A DNA stretch of 64,000 nucleotides, from assembly GCA_963727635.1 (NCBI GenBank), contig CAVSHP010000015.1, positions 682,001-746,000 on the forward strand. Reading direction: 5' to 3'. Below are positions 37,091-47,368 of this stretch, in pieces. The translations under genes and the position numbers were made by a program. This DNA comes from SZUA-36 sp963727635 (GTDB taxonomy: Bacteria > Pseudomonadota > Gammaproteobacteria > Xanthomonadales > SZUA-36). The notes under the pieces are model-generated. The model had not been told where the DNA came from. It worked only from the letters and a program-made list of their open reading frames with translations, and did no database searches. The first letter of the stretch is position 1; every line of letters begins with the position of its first letter.

Positions 37091-38104
37091 TTAAATAATA
37101 AGTGGCTCGGGCTGCAGTTCAATATCGAAACGGTCCCGGACCGATTCGCGAATGGCATTGGCAAGCTTCAGTATGTCGCTACCGGACGCGTTGTCCCGGT
37201 TGATCAGCACCAATGCATGTTGCCCGGAAACCGCGGCCCGACCCAGGGAGCGGCCTTTCCATCCACATTTTTCAATCATCCAGGCCGCGCTGAGTTTCGC
37301 CTGGTCACCATCGGAATATACCGGCAACTCCTTGAATTCCTTGAGCAGCAGGTCCGCGGTTGAACGACTCACCAGCGGGTTTTTAAAAAAACTGCCGGCG
37401 TTGCCGGTAACCCTGGGATCGGGGAGCTTTTGTTGGCGGATACGTATGACGGCATCGCTGACCTGCCGCGCGGTCGGTGTGTCGATACCCATCGAAGCCA
37501 GTTCTTCTCCAATGCCTTTATACGACAGATTTGGTGTGAATTTACGCTGCAAACGCAGGCGGATACCGGTGATCAGGTACCTGCCGGCATCCGTCGATTT
37601 GAAACGGCTGTTTCGATATGCGAAGTGGCATTGCCCGTTTTGAAATTCGCGCGGTTGCAGGCTTTTCAGATCAATGGTCCTGACCGAGTCGAGAACGTCC
37701 GCCAGTTCCACTCCATAGGCGCCGATGTTTTGCATCGGGGCGGCGCCTGCTTGTCCTGGTATCAGGGACAGGTTTTCGATACCCGACAATCCCTGCTCCA
37801 GGGAATATAAAACGAGCTGGTGCCAGTTCTCCCCGGCGCTGGCTTCCAGCAGCGCTTCATCACCGGAATCCTCGATGATGCGTTTTCCGGGAACCCGGTT
37901 CAGAATGACGGTACCCTCGATATCGGTGGTAAACAGGATATTGCTGCCGCCACCCAGTATGAGGTCGCGTGTCCTGTCAAATCGGTGTTCCGCGATAAGC
38001 TTGATCAAATCGTTCTCGGACTCGAGTTCGATCAATTGCGCGGCGCGGGCTTCGACTGAAAAGCTGTTGAGATGTTTGAGCGAAGCGTTGAGTGATCGCT
38101 TCAT
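37091..38104 (-). CDS. murB: UDP-N-acetylenolpyruvoylglucosamine reductase
   Basis: 337 residues from ATG 38104, which overlaps the pyrD stop in an ATGA; the in-frame ATG at 38137 lies inside pyrD. It reduces the enolpyruvyl group in peptidoglycan precursor synthesis with FAD and NADPH. Motifs are LILGGGSNILF (about residues 52-62), LIPGQAGAAPMQNIGAYGVEL (about 116-136), the FAD-binding core with the active-site Tyr in FAYRNSRFK, GNAGSFFKNP (proton-donor Ser) and AAWMIEKCGWKG. E. coli-like (type I) with the longer C-terminal region. Confidence 0.96.
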   Translation of the reverse strand: MKRSLNASLKHLNSFSVEARAAQLIELESENDLIKLIAEHRFDRTRDLILGGGSNILFTTDIEGTVILNRVPGKRIIEDSGDEALLEASAGENWHQLVLYSLEQGLSGIENLSLIPGQAGAAPMQNIGAYGVELADVLDSVRTIDLKSLQPREFQNGQCHFAYRNSRFKSTDAGRYLITGIRLRLQRKFTPNLSYKGIGEELASMGIDTPTARQVSDAVIRIRQQKLPDPRVTGNAGSFFKNPLVSRSTADLLLKEFKELPVYSDGDQAKLSAAWMIEKCGWKGRSLGRAAVSGQHALVLINRDNASGSDILKLANAIRESVRDRFDIELQPEPLII

Positions 38105-39123
38105 CAGGACCTTGCTGCTTCTATGGCGTCGACGCAATCTCCAACCAGGTCCGGACCACTAAAGACAAACCCGGTGTAAAACTGCACGAGGTCGGCGCCG
38201 AGTCGAATTTTTTCGGCCGCATCTTCACCCGTGCCAATACCACCGGTGCCAATCAGGGCAATTCCCGCTGGCAGGTGAGCGCGGAACTCCGCCAAAACAT
38301 GGTTGGCCTTTTCCTTCAGCGGTGTACCACTGAGTCCGCCCTGTTCGTCAGCGTAGCGCATGCCTTTGACGGTTTCGCGGGAGATCGTTGTATTGGTCGC
38401 GATCAAACCGTCAAACGCGTTGCGGACAACAACTTCAGCCATGCCCGGGATTTGTCCGTCTTCGAGGTCGGGTGCGACTTTAACCACCAGTGGTACGCGT
38501 TTCTTATGCGTGCCGGCCAACTCCAGGCGTTTGTCATTAAGCGTCTTCAACAGGGTATCCAGTTGATCCACCCCCTGTAAATCACGCAAACCACGGGTAT
38601 TTGGAGAGGAAATGTTGACCGTGATGTAGTCCGCATATGGATATACTTTTTCGAGGCAGGCGAGATAATCGTCGGCCGCCTTGTCAATTGGCGTATCGAA
38701 GTTCTTGCCGATATTGATACCCAGTATGCCATTGAAGCGCCGCTTTTTGACCTGTTGCACCAGGTGGTCGACACCCTTGTTGTTGAAACCCAGGCGGTTG
38801 ATCATGGCATTGGCTTTCTCAATGCGGAAGATACGCGGTTTCGGATTGCCGGGTTGCGGGCGCGGGGTAACCGTGCCGACTTCGATGAATCCAAATCCGA
38901 GGCTGCCAAGCGCGTCGATATAATCGCCGTTTTTATCCATTCCCGCGGCCATACCCACGGGATTCGGAAATTGCAGACCCATCACCGTGACCGGCAGGCT
39001 TCGACATCGGCCAAGCAGATGGGTGGCGCCCACGCCATATCCCAGGCGCAGGCCCTCCAGTGCGAGACCATGTGCGGTCTCGGGGTCGGATAAAAACAGG
39101 GCTTTGCGTATCAATGAATACAT
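38104..39123 (-). CDS. pyrD: Dihydroorotate dehydrogenase (quinone)
   Basis: 339 residues, intact, class 2 membrane-associated form. It oxidises dihydroorotate to orotate and passes electrons to quinone. N-terminal helical segment MYSLIRKALFLSDPETAHGLALEGLR, then GLQFPNPVGMAAGMDKNGDYIDALGSLGFGFIEVGTVTPRPQPGNPKPRIFR (about 51-102), NISSPNTRGLRDLQG with the catalytic Ser region, and the FMN-phosphate motif LIGTGGIGTGEDAAEKIRLGADLVQFYTGFVFSGP. Followed directly by murB with a one-base overlap. Confidence 0.97.
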   Translation of the reverse strand: MYSLIRKALFLSDPETAHGLALEGLRLGYGVGATHLLGRCRSLPVTVMGLQFPNPVGMAAGMDKNGDYIDALGSLGFGFIEVGTVTPRPQPGNPKPRIFRIEKANAMINRLGFNNKGVDHLVQQVKKRRFNGILGINIGKNFDTPIDKAADDYLACLEKVYPYADYITVNISSPNTRGLRDLQGVDQLDTLLKTLNDKRLELAGTHKKRVPLVVKVAPDLEDGQIPGMAEVVVRNAFDGLIATNTTISRETVKGMRYADEQGGLSGTPLKEKANHVLAEFRAHLPAGIALIGTGGIGTGEDAAEKIRLGADLVQFYTGFVFSGPDLVGDCVDAIEAARS

Positions 39124-39153
39124 GGTCAGCCTGTTTCTCCAACCCGCGTTCGG

Positions 39154-40673
39154 CTACAGGTCGAACTTGATACCCTGCGCCAGGGGCAGGGCAGTACCCC
39201 AGTTGATGGTATTGGTCTGGCGGCGCATGTAAGCCTTCCAGGAATCCGAGCCCGATTCACGACCGCCGCCGGTTTCCTTCTCACCACCGAAAGCACCGCC
39301 AATTTCAGCGCCGGAGGTGCCGATATTGACATTCGCGATGCCACAATCGGAACCCACGGCCGACAGAAATCGTTCAGCATGGCGTACGTTCAGCGTAAAT
39401 ATCGCCGATGACAGACCCTGTGGTACACCATTATGTATCGCGATGGCTTCTTCCAGGTCACTGAACGGGATGACGTAAAGAATCGGTGCGAAGGTTTCAT
39501 CCTGCACGATCTGCCATTCGTTTTTGGCGAGGATAATGGTCGGTTCGACAAAACATCCCGGACGGTCCAGTCGCTTACCGCCGGTGAGAACTTTGCCGCC
39601 CTCTTTGACGGCTGATGCAATCGCAGCCTCGTAATACCGGACCGCTGACTCATCCGTCATTGGGCCCATCAGCGTGTGCGGATCGAGCGGATCGCCGATC
39701 CTCACCTGCTTGTAGGCTTTGACCAGGGCATCGGTAACCCGGTCGAGGATGGACTCATGGACAATCAGGCGACGCGTGGATGTGCAGCGCTGGCCGGCTG
39801 TCCCCACCGCACCGAAGACGATGCCCGGAATACACATTTCCAGGTCGGCGGTTTCATCCATGATGATGGCGTTATTGCCACCCAGTTCCAGCATGCTGCG
39901 TCCCAGGCGGGCGGCCACCTTGGCGCCGACCTGGCGGCCGATCTTGGTCGAACCGGTGAATGAAATCAGGTTGACGCGCTTGTCGTTGACAAATCGTTCC
40001 GCCAGATCATGACCGCGTTCGATAAAGCTGAAAAAAATGGAAGGGATAGCCAGCCTTTGCCAGTGCTTCATTGCAGATATTTTGCACGGCTATACAGCAC
40101 AAGATACCGCTGTGGGCGCGGCTTCCAGATCGTCGTGTTGCCGCAGATGGCGGAAATAAATGCATTCCAGGCCCACACTGCGACCGGGAAATTGAAGGCT
40201 GAAATCACACCGACAATACCGAGCGGGTGCCACTGCTCGTACATGCGGTGCATCGGCACGTTCCGAATGCATCGTGTAGCCGTACAACATGCGTGACTGG
40301 CCGACTGCAAAGTCACCGATATCGATCATTTCCTGGACTTCACCGTCACCCTCGGCCTTGATTTTGCCCATTTCCAGACTCACCAGGCTGCCCAAGGCGT
40401 CTTTGTGCTGGCGCAGGGCTTCAGTGCACAAACGGATGGCGTTGCCACGTTCCGGCGCCGGCACCTGCCGCCATTCCTTGAAAACCTCGCTCGCGCGCGC
40501 TACCAGTTTTTCATAATCATCAGATGAGGCAGCGTGACCTTTGCAATGACTTCGCCGGTTGAGGGATTGATGGCATTCTTGATGCCCGCATCCGTCGTGG
40601 TTGACCAGTTACCGTCGCCAAGATAGGCGCCGGGGTTGAGTTCTTTTATACCCAGGGATTTGAGAAATTCCAT
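39154..40673 (-). CDS. ALDH7-type aldehyde dehydrogenase (alpha-aminoadipic semialdehyde dehydrogenase-like), frameshifted
   Basis: About 506 residues over at least three frame changes (about 40520, 40260 and 40080). N-terminus MEFLKSLGIKELNPGAYLGDGNW, then PAPERGNAIRLCTEALRQHKDALGSLVSLEMGKIKAEGDGEVQEMIDI, HPLGIVGVISAFNFPVAVWAWN, FTGSTKIGRQVGAKVAARLGRSMLELGGNNAIIMDETAD and the active-site Cys in GTAGQRCTSTRRL. The C-terminus IGTSGAEIGGAFGGEKETGGGRESGSDSWKAYMRRQTNTINWG is diagnostic of the ALDH7/antiquitin group. Such enzymes oxidise aminoadipate semialdehyde in lysine breakdown, upstream of glutaryl-CoA. It lies 30 bases behind pyrD, probably separately transcribed. Confidence 0.92.
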
Positions 40674-41075
40674 GTTAATTTTTGCCTTTTCGGTTTAGAA
40701 CGGTGTTTGCCGGGGAGGTTTACACCGAGTCTATCAAGTGTCATGTTTGAACCCGATATTATCGCATTGCACAGGCAGCTGATGCATATAGCAGATTGAG
40801 TGCTTCAGACTACCCGCTAGACGGCAATGACACGCGCGATCACAAATTTCAAAAAAACGGGAACCGCCGGATAAAGAACAGGTCATAGCGTGCAACGAAC
40901 CTGGCAACTCAGGATTGAAATTAATCATGTTATGCTCAACTTTAAAGGAAATGGGCGAATGACAATGCTCCAGGCTGTTAAAATAATCAAACCTGGGTAA
41001 ATCACCTGCGGATTCATCAGGTGCGAACTGCCATTCAGTGGAGGACCAGTGCAAACATGTGGAGTGCAGGGCGAA
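40674..41075. other. Intergenic region before rpoE
   Basis: No gene seen in about 400 bases. A small hairpin (CACCTG at 41003-41008, CAGGTG at 41018-41023) and a weak sigma-E-like promoter (40860-40887, listed separately) are the only signals. Confidence 0.4.
40860..40887 (+). promoter_or_regulatory. Weak sigma-E-like promoter candidate upstream of rpoE
   Basis: GGAACCG at 40860-40866 and TCATA at 40883-40887 are 16 bases apart, compared with the consensus GGAACTT and TCAAA/TCTGA. Sigma-E commonly autoregulates its operon. The match is imperfect and 190 bases from the start. Confidence 0.22.
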
Positions 41076-41680
41076 GTGAGCGAAGCCAATGTTGATCAAT
41101 TGCTGGTTGAGCGGGTGCAAAAAGGTGACAAACGCGCCTTTGACCTGTTGATTCAGAAATATCAGCACCGCATCGTCAGCCTGGTTTCGCGCTATGTGTC
41201 TGATCCTTCAGAAGCACAGGATGTCGCGCAGGAGGCATTTATCAAGGCCTACCGCGCAGTCAAGCGATTTCGCGGCGAAAGCGCCTTTTATACCTGGTTG
41301 TATCGAATAGCGATCAATACTGCGAAAAACTGGATTGTTGCAAAAAACCGGCGTCCGCCAAACAGTGATATTGATGCGGTTGATGCGGAGCAATACGCCA
41401 TTAGTGACCGTATGAGAGAAAACAGCACGCCCGAAAGTGAATTACTGCGTGAGGAAATTGAACATACGGTATTTCGACACCATCGCCAAACTACCTGAAG
41501 ATTTACGCACCGCCATCATGCTGCGCGAGATGGATGGTATGAGCTATGAGGAGATCGCGGTCACCATGGAGTGTCCGATCGGTACGGTACGTTCGCAGAA
41601 TATTTAGAGCCCGCGAAGCAATTGATGAGAAACTAAAACCCCTTCTTGGTGGTCACACCAACAGTGGGGATAGAAAGTGA
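41076..41680 (+). CDS. rpoE: RNA polymerase sigma-E factor (AlgU/RpoE), frameshifted
   Basis: About 201 residues. The start at GTG 41076 gives MSEANVDQLLVERVQKGDKRAFDLLIQKYQHRI, aligning with E. coli RpoE; the earlier GTG at 41049 adds unrelated residues. Region 2 is SEAQDVAQEAFIKAYRAVKRFRGESAFYTWLYRIAINTAKN. After frame changes near 41475 and 41605 region 4 reads LPEDLRTAIMLREMDGMSYEEIAVTMECPIGTVRS, then IFRAREAIDEKLKPL. It directs the envelope-stress regulon. It starts the rpoE-rseA-rseB-rseC-mucD cluster. The frame breaks are probably indel errors, since this gene is highly conserved. Confidence 0.93.
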
Positions 41681-41717
41681 TATCTGAAACAGATATCCGG
41701 CACAGGTAACAGATAAA

Positions 41718-42296
41718 ATGAGTAAGGAATCTTTAGAACATCTTTCCAGCCTAATGGATGGTGAGCTTTCCCGTGAAGCCGGTTTGTTCCTGACACGCGA
41801 TTGTTTTCTGACGAAGCGATGTGTGAAACATGGGAACGTTATCACCTGATTCGTGATTGCATCCGTCAGCCCGGCAGCAAACAGGTGGTCACCGGGATGA
41901 GTGTAAAACTCAGTGCGTACCTGGATGCGGAAGACGTACCCGTCCGTATCCGCCTGGCGTAAAGTCGCTGGTTAAAACCGGTTTCCGGACTGGCCATCGC
42001 TGCCAGTGTTGCATTGATGGCGATCATGGTCACCGCACCGCAACCGGGCAGAACGCCGGGCGAAGCTGAGACAGCTGTCGGTACACCGGCCAGACAACCT
42101 TTTGTCAGTCCAAATATTTTGGCGCGTTCACCGGTATCGCAGGCAGTCAGTTTTAACCCGGTACAACAGGTCGAATTCCAATCGCATGAACGCCTATCTT
42201 CTGCGTCATAACCAGATGGCGAGAACCGCAGGCAGGCAAGGATTCGTTTCTTTTGTGCCCATCGTCGCCACCCCCATGAGATTCAGTAACAGATGA
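41718..42296 (+). CDS. rseA: Anti-sigma-E factor RseA/MucA, frameshifted
   Basis: About 193 residues over several frame changes (about 41800, 41960 and 42180). N-terminal sigma-binding domain MSKESLEHLSSLMDGELSREA and CETWERYHLIRDCIRQ are characteristic. Then comes the membrane segment SGLAIAASVALMAIMVTA, and the periplasmic tail ends with MNAYLLRHNQMARTAGRQGFVSFVPIVA, the RseB-binding region. It holds sigma-E at the membrane until cleaved. The start follows rpoE by 37 bases. Confidence 0.85.
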
Positions 42297-42356
42297 ACCG
42301 GAACCCGTCCGAATCTGATAAAGTCCGCGCACTCGACTGGAAGCTGCTGAAAATAA

Positions 42357-43343
42357 ATGAAGCGTTTCGCCTCGCAAGGCCGTGTTGTTTCTGATTTCGA
42401 TCAGCATCAGCGGAGTGGCCCTTGCCGGGGATTCCCAACAGGCCCGCGAATGGTTGGAACGCATGACAACGGCCATGAGCCAGATGAGTTACCAGGGAAC
42501 CTTTGTCTATGTTCGTGATGGCGCGGTTGAAACCATGCGGATTACACACGTCACCGATGAAACCGGTGTGCGTGAACGTTTGTATTCGATCAGCGGTCCA
42601 CACCGTGAAGTCATTCGTGACAGGAAAGGTGTTCGCTGTGTGTTGCAGGATTCCGCGTCCGTCGTGGAAGACCAGGTCGTAGCCAGTTCTTATTTTCCCG
42701 AAGTTCCCTTGTCAATCATCGACGGCGATAACCAGCGGTTACCGGCTCGAGACCGGCGGTGAAGCGAGGATTGCCGGGTCACACGGCCCGTCGCGTGACA
42801 ATATCACCCGAAGACAAATTCCGTTACGGTTATGATTTCTGGCTGGAGGAGCAAACCGGTTTGTTGCTGAAATGGGTGTCTGTTTGACGCCGGGCACAAG
42901 CCGATTGCCAAATTGATGTTTACGGATTTTGCAATCGGCTCTTCGGTTAATATGAGTGAGCTTGAATCGGATTCACGTGCCGAAGATTTTGTTGAAATGA
43001 AAACTTTCAGCCTGCAAAAGACCGTGGTTACCCAGTCGAACCCCCGTTGGCAGCCGGCAAAATTGCCGCCAGGCTTTCACCTCGCGTCACACAGCCACAA
43101 GACCGGTACCGATGGTGTTTATGAACACATGGTATACAGCGATGGTCTGGCAGCCGTATCGGTTTATGTTGAGCAGCAGGGCGATGACTCAGCGTGTAGA
43201 GCCCGGGCGAAAGCCAATTGGGTACCAACAATGCATACAGCACGAATGCAGGGTGACCTGCAGATCACTGTCATCGGTGAAGTGCCGGCGATAACCGTAA
43301 AACTATTGCAAATGAAATGGCGCTTTCAGTCGCTTCCAATTAG
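42357..43343 (+). CDS. rseB: Periplasmic sigma-E regulator RseB/MucB, frameshifted
   Basis: About 328 residues. ATG 42357 gives MKRFAS and, after a one-base change, KAVLFLISISISGVALAG, a signal peptide. Then SYQGTFVYVRDGAVETMRITHVTDETGVRERLYSISGPHREVIRD, ISPEDKFRYGYDFWLEEQTGLLLKW, and the second domain PPGFHLASHSHKTGTDGVYEHMVYSDGLAAVSVYVE and VIGEVPAITVK. Breaks lie near 42373, 42740, 42885 and toward 43230-43310. It protects RseA from DegS in the periplasm. The TAG at 43341 is followed by a palindromic-element-like fragment. Confidence 0.86.
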
Positions 43344-43358
43344 TGCTAACGGGCCCTA
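43343..43358. repeat. Fragment resembling the right end of element family C
   Basis: GTGCTAACGGGCCCTA matches 14 of 16 bases of GTGTTAACAGGCCCTA at the right end of the element at 22862-23130. It begins on the last base of the rseB stop codon. Confidence 0.4.
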
Positions 43359-43378
43359 AAAAAGGCTTTAACCCGGAC

Positions 43379-43848
43379 ATGATCGAACAGAATGTACAGG
43401 TATTGCGTTGCAGCGATGAGCAGTTGTGGGTACGAATGGGTTCACAAACCGGTTGTACGGCCTGCGACAATGGAAAGGGTTGTGGTGCGGGATTGTTTGC
43501 AAAAATGATACAGCGCAAACCGGTTGTTCTGGAATTGGCGCGAAAAGATGTGGAAGTGGAGGCGGGGCAGATGCTGACCCTGGCATTTCCGGAGCAGTTC
43601 TACATGAAACTGGTCTTCGCGTCTTATGGTTGGCCGTTGCTGGCTGCGCTTGCAGGCGCGCTCGCCGGGTACGGTTGGGTCATGGTTGCAATTCGGTCCG
43701 TTATTATCGATTTAGCGACACTTCCGCCGGCGGTTTCGCAGCATGGATTTTCTTGCGCTTCGTCAGGAGCGCAGAAAACGGTGGAGATCATACTCAATTC
43801 CTGGAGCATGACGGTTTGTTTTCCTTCAGACACCCCCAATATGTGTAA
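43379..43848 (+). CDS. rseC: RseC/MucC family membrane protein, frameshifted
   Basis: About 156 residues. MIEQNVQVLRCSDEQLWVRMGSQTGCTACDNGKGCGAGLFAKM carries the Cys cluster CxxCxxxxxC seen in RseC. Two membrane segments follow (FASYGWPLLAALAGALAGY in the first frame; GGFAAWIFLRFVRSAE in the second after a change near 43670-43730). It positively influences sigma-E signalling, and in E. coli an RseC role in reducing SoxR with Rsx is known. It lies between fragments of element family C. Confidence 0.82.
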
Positions 43849-43886
43849 TGGCACAGCGAATAAGCCTGAACACTTTTAACCAGTGA

Positions 43887-43935
43887 CTGTTAACTCTATG
43901 CGGATACCCATCGACATTGAGTTATCAGGCCCTAG
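43887..43935. repeat. Internally deleted remnant of element family C
   Basis: CTGTTAACTCTATGCGGATA through CCCATCGAC (43887-43915) matches the left end of the element at 22862 including its inner flank, with one mismatch. GTTATCAGGCCCTAG (43921-43935) matches its right end with one mismatch. The roughly 200-base interior is missing. Confidence 0.7.
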
Positions 43936-43974
43936 ATGTTTTTATTTGATCCTGGAGCAGAAAGATGAAACAAA

Positions 43975-45407
43975 ATGAGACTGAAATTTGCGGTGCTGTT
44001 AATGTTATTCATGACTTTGCCCGCATGGCGAAAAGTGAGCGGTTTGCCGGATTTTACCGAATTGGTGGAAAAGACGGCTCCTGCCGTTGTTAATATCCAG
44101 GTCACGCAGTTTGGTACCCGCACCCCGAGGTCATCCGACCAGAATGACGGGATGCGCGGTGGCCCGGGCGAGAACCACCCCGAAATCCCGGAATTTTTCA
44201 GACGTTACTTCAACGTGCCCAACGATCCCCAGTTTTCGGAGCCGGACCGTCAGGGGACCGGGTCAGGTTTTATTTATGATCCGGAAGGATATATTCTCAC
44301 CAATCATCATGTTGTTGCAGACGCCGACGAGATCATCGTTCGCATGGCCGATCGCCGCGAGTTTGAAGCCGAGTTGATCGGTTCGGACGAGTCGAGCGAT
44401 ATTGCCGTGCTCAAGATCAAGGCGAAAGGGGATCTGCCGTTTCTGAAACTGGGTATTCCGAGACGGTCAAGCCGGGCCAATGGGTTGCAGCCATCGGTTC
44501 ACCATTCAATTTTGAACAAAGCGTTACCGCGGGTATCGTCAGCGCCAAGGGCAGAACCAACCGGGCGCAACAATACGTACCTTTTATCCAGACCGATGTC
44601 GCGATCAACCGTGGCAATTCCGGTGGGCCACTGTTGAATATGGACGGTGAAGTCATCGGTATCAATTCGTGGATACTCAGTTCGAGTGGCGGCTACATCG
44701 GCCTGTCATTTTCGATCCCGATCGAAGTGGCGATAAGCACGGCGAAACAGTTGCGCGAGACAGGCAAGGTTGAACGCGGACTGCTGGGTGTTATCGTTGG
44801 CGCCGTTACGCGTGAAATGGCCGAAGCCCTTGGTCTTGACCGGCCGGTGGGGGCACTGGTCAATGATGTTACCGCCGACGGTTCAGCGGATCGGGCCGGA
44901 ATCAAACCGGGTGATGTGATCCTGGCATTCAATGACACACCGGTTGAAACCTGGAATGATTTGCCGCCGTTGGTCGGGGCAAACCCACCGGGCACCAAGG
45001 CAGTCATCAAGGTGAGCCGGGAAGGCAAGGAAAAAACATTTGATGTCACACTGGATGCACTGGACAGCGACAGCGCGACAGCATTGGCAGAAAACAGCAG
45101 CAAGCATAACGCGGGAAATGCCCTTGGTCTGGCAGTGGAAAGCATCAATAGCGACCGCAGACGTGAACTCGGCGACCCCGAAGGTGGTGTCGTCATTACC
45201 GAGGTTGAAAGCGATGACGCCTGGCGTGCCGGTCTCAGACCGGGTGACGTGATCCTGATGATCAACAATCAGTCTATCGGAGATATGGACGATTTTGATG
45301 AGCAACTTAAAAAAGTGGAGCCCGACCGCGCCGTCGCCTTGCGTGTGTGGCGTAACGGCACCGCCAGCTTTATTGCCTACACACCGCGCGATAAAGATGA
45401 GGGATAG
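43975..45407 (+). CDS. mucD: Periplasmic serine protease MucD (DegP/Do family), frameshifted
   Basis: About 477 residues with a signal-like start (LKFAVLLMLFMTLPAW). Catalytic triad: His in YILTNHHVVADAD, Asp in SSDIAVLKIK and Ser in NRGNSGGPLLN. Two PDZ domains follow (GLLGVIVGAVTREMAEALGLDRPVGALVNDV; DAWRAGLRPGDVILMINNQ). A single frame change near 44460 joins LPFLKLG to ETVKPGQWVAAIGSPFNFEQSVTAGIVSAKGR. It degrades misfolded envelope proteins and dampens the sigma-E response in Pseudomonas. Last gene of the stress cluster. Confidence 0.94.
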
Positions 45408-45443
45408 CCAGTAGTCAGTTATAATTACTGGTTGGAAACATGG

Positions 45444-45473
45444 AGGCCATCCGTTGTTTACAACGGGTGGCCT
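45444..45473 (+). terminator. Hairpin between mucD and lepA
   Basis: Thirteen-base stem (AGGCCATCCGTTG / CAACGGGTGGCCT, one G-T pair) with a TTTA loop, 36 bases after mucD and 51 before lepA. No clear T run follows, so it may act as an attenuator or only as an mRNA structure. Confidence 0.5.
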
Positions 45474-45524
45474 TCGATTGTAAGGCATTCAAATACGCAA
45501 GAAGAACCGCAGCTGAAGCATTAT

Positions 45525-47327
45525 ATGGATCAGAATTACATACGAAATTTTTCCATAATTGCCCATGTCGACCATGGCAAGTCGACGCTGGCCGATCGTT
45601 TCATCCAGCTGTGCGGTGCTTTGACCGAGCGCGAGATGTCAGCGCAAGTGCTTGATTCAATGGATATTGAGAGAGAGCGTGGTATCACGATTAAAGCCCA
45701 GAGCGTCACCCTGGATTACAAGTCAGAAGACGGTCACACCTATCATCTGAATTTCATCGATACACCAGGACACGTTGATTTTTCCTACGAGGTTTCGCGT
45801 TCCCTGGCCGCCTGCGAGGGCGCTTTGCTGGTCGTGGATGCAGCCCAGGGTGTCGAGGCTCAAAGCGTTGCAAATTGCTACACCGCGGTGGAACTTGGAC
45901 TGGAAGTCATCCCGGTACTGAACAAGATAGATCTGCCATCGGCCGAACCCGAGCGAGTCAAGCAGGAAATCGAAGACATCATCGGTATTGCCGCGGTTGA
46001 CGCGATAGCCGTCAGTGCCAAGACCGGTAAAGGGGTTGCACAGATACTTGAGCGACTGGTGCGTGATGTCCCACGGCCACGGGGCAATCCGGATGCGCCG
46101 CTCAAGGCGTTGATCATCGATTCCTGGTTTGATAATTACCTCGGCGTGGTTTCATTGATCCGCGTGGTTGATGGTATGGTCAGCAGGCGTGACAAGATAG
46201 AGCTGATGTCCTCCGGCAACCAGCACCAGGTGGAGCAACTGGGTGTGTTTACCCCCAAACGGGTGCTCCGGGATACGCTTGCAGCGGGTGAAGTGGGTTT
46301 TCTCGTTGCCAGCATCAAGGACATCCACGGTGCACCGGTTGGCGACACGATCACGTTGGCAAAATCACCGGCCAGCGAGCCATTGCCTGGGTTTGCAAAG
46401 ATGCAACCGCGGGTATTTGCCGGTCTGTTCCCGACCGACGCCGATGACTATCCCGACCTGCGCGAAGCACTTGAAAAGCTGCAATTGAACGATGCAGCCC
46501 TGGGTTTTGAGCCTGAAACCTCCGAAGCGCTCGGTTTTGGTTTCCGTTGTGGATTTCTCGGTCTGTTGCACATGGATATCGTCCAGGAACGACTGGAGCG
46601 CGAATACGATATTGACCTGATCACCACCGCGCCAACGGTTATATATGAAGTCGAGTTGACCAGTGGTGAAATTTTAACCCTCGAAAACCCCGCCAAGTTG
46701 CCACCCGTCAATAAAATCATCGCAATACGTGAACCCATCATCCAGGCAGACATCCTGGTACCGCAGACATACGTGGGTTCCGTCATTGGTTTGTGCGAGG
46801 AAAAACGCGGCAAACAGATAGGTATGCATTACCTGGGCGGCCAGGTTTCAATTCAGTATGAATTACCGTTGTCGGAAGTGGTGCTTGATTTTTTTGACCG
46901 GCTTAAATCCGTCAGTCGGGGTTATGCTTCTTTTGACTATCATTTTTTGCGTTTCACCGAGGGACCTTTTGTCCGTGTTGATGTTCTGATCAATGGTGAT
47001 CGGGTGGACGCCTTGTCCCTGATCATGCACCGTGACCAGGCTCAGCGGCGTGGTCGCGAGTTGGCTGATAACATGAAAGAACTAATTCCAAGACAGATGT
47101 TCGATGTCGCAATCCAGGCATCCATCGGTGCGCAGATCATCGCCCGGACCACGGTCAAGGCCCTGCGCAAGAATGTTACGGCAAAATGTTACGGTGGCGA
47201 TGTGTCACGCAAACGCAAGTTGCTGGAAAAACAGAAGGCTGGCAAAAAACGCATGAAGCAGGTTGGTAGTGTTGAAATACCCCAGGAAGCATTCCTGGCT
47301 GTTTTGCAGCAGGATAGTAAAAAATAG
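45525..47327 (+). CDS. lepA: Elongation factor 4
   Basis: 600 residues from ATG 45525, which gives the canonical start MDQNYIRNFSIIAHVDHGKSTLADRF; the longer frame from 45432 runs through the terminator hairpin. G motifs: AHVDHGKST, DTPGHVDF and NKIDLP. The LepA-specific C-terminal end (GDVSRKRKLLEKQKAGKKRMKQVGSVEIPQEAFLAVL) is complete. It back-translocates stalled ribosomes under stress. Standard order lepA-lepB follows. Confidence 0.98.
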   Translation: MDQNYIRNFSIIAHVDHGKSTLADRFIQLCGALTEREMSAQVLDSMDIERERGITIKAQSVTLDYKSEDGHTYHLNFIDTPGHVDFSYEVSRSLAACEGALLVVDAAQGVEAQSVANCYTAVELGLEVIPVLNKIDLPSAEPERVKQEIEDIIGIAAVDAIAVSAKTGKGVAQILERLVRDVPRPRGNPDAPLKALIIDSWFDNYLGVVSLIRVVDGMVSRRDKIELMSSGNQHQVEQLGVFTPKRVLRDTLAAGEVGFLVASIKDIHGAPVGDTITLAKSPASEPLPGFAKMQPRVFAGLFPTDADDYPDLREALEKLQLNDAALGFEPETSEALGFGFRCGFLGLLHMDIVQERLEREYDIDLITTAPTVIYEVELTSGEILTLENPAKLPPVNKIIAIREPIIQADILVPQTYVGSVIGLCEEKRGKQIGMHYLGGQVSIQYELPLSEVVLDFFDRLKSVSRGYASFDYHFLRFTEGPFVRVDVLINGDRVDALSLIMHRDQAQRRGRELADNMKELIPRQMFDVAIQASIGAQIIARTTVKALRKNVTAKCYGGDVSRKRKLLEKQKAGKKRMKQVGSVEIPQEAFLAVLQQDSKK

Positions 47328-47368
47328 GATGGGCCCGCGGTGGGTGCAACCAAAAACAGGGAAACAGG

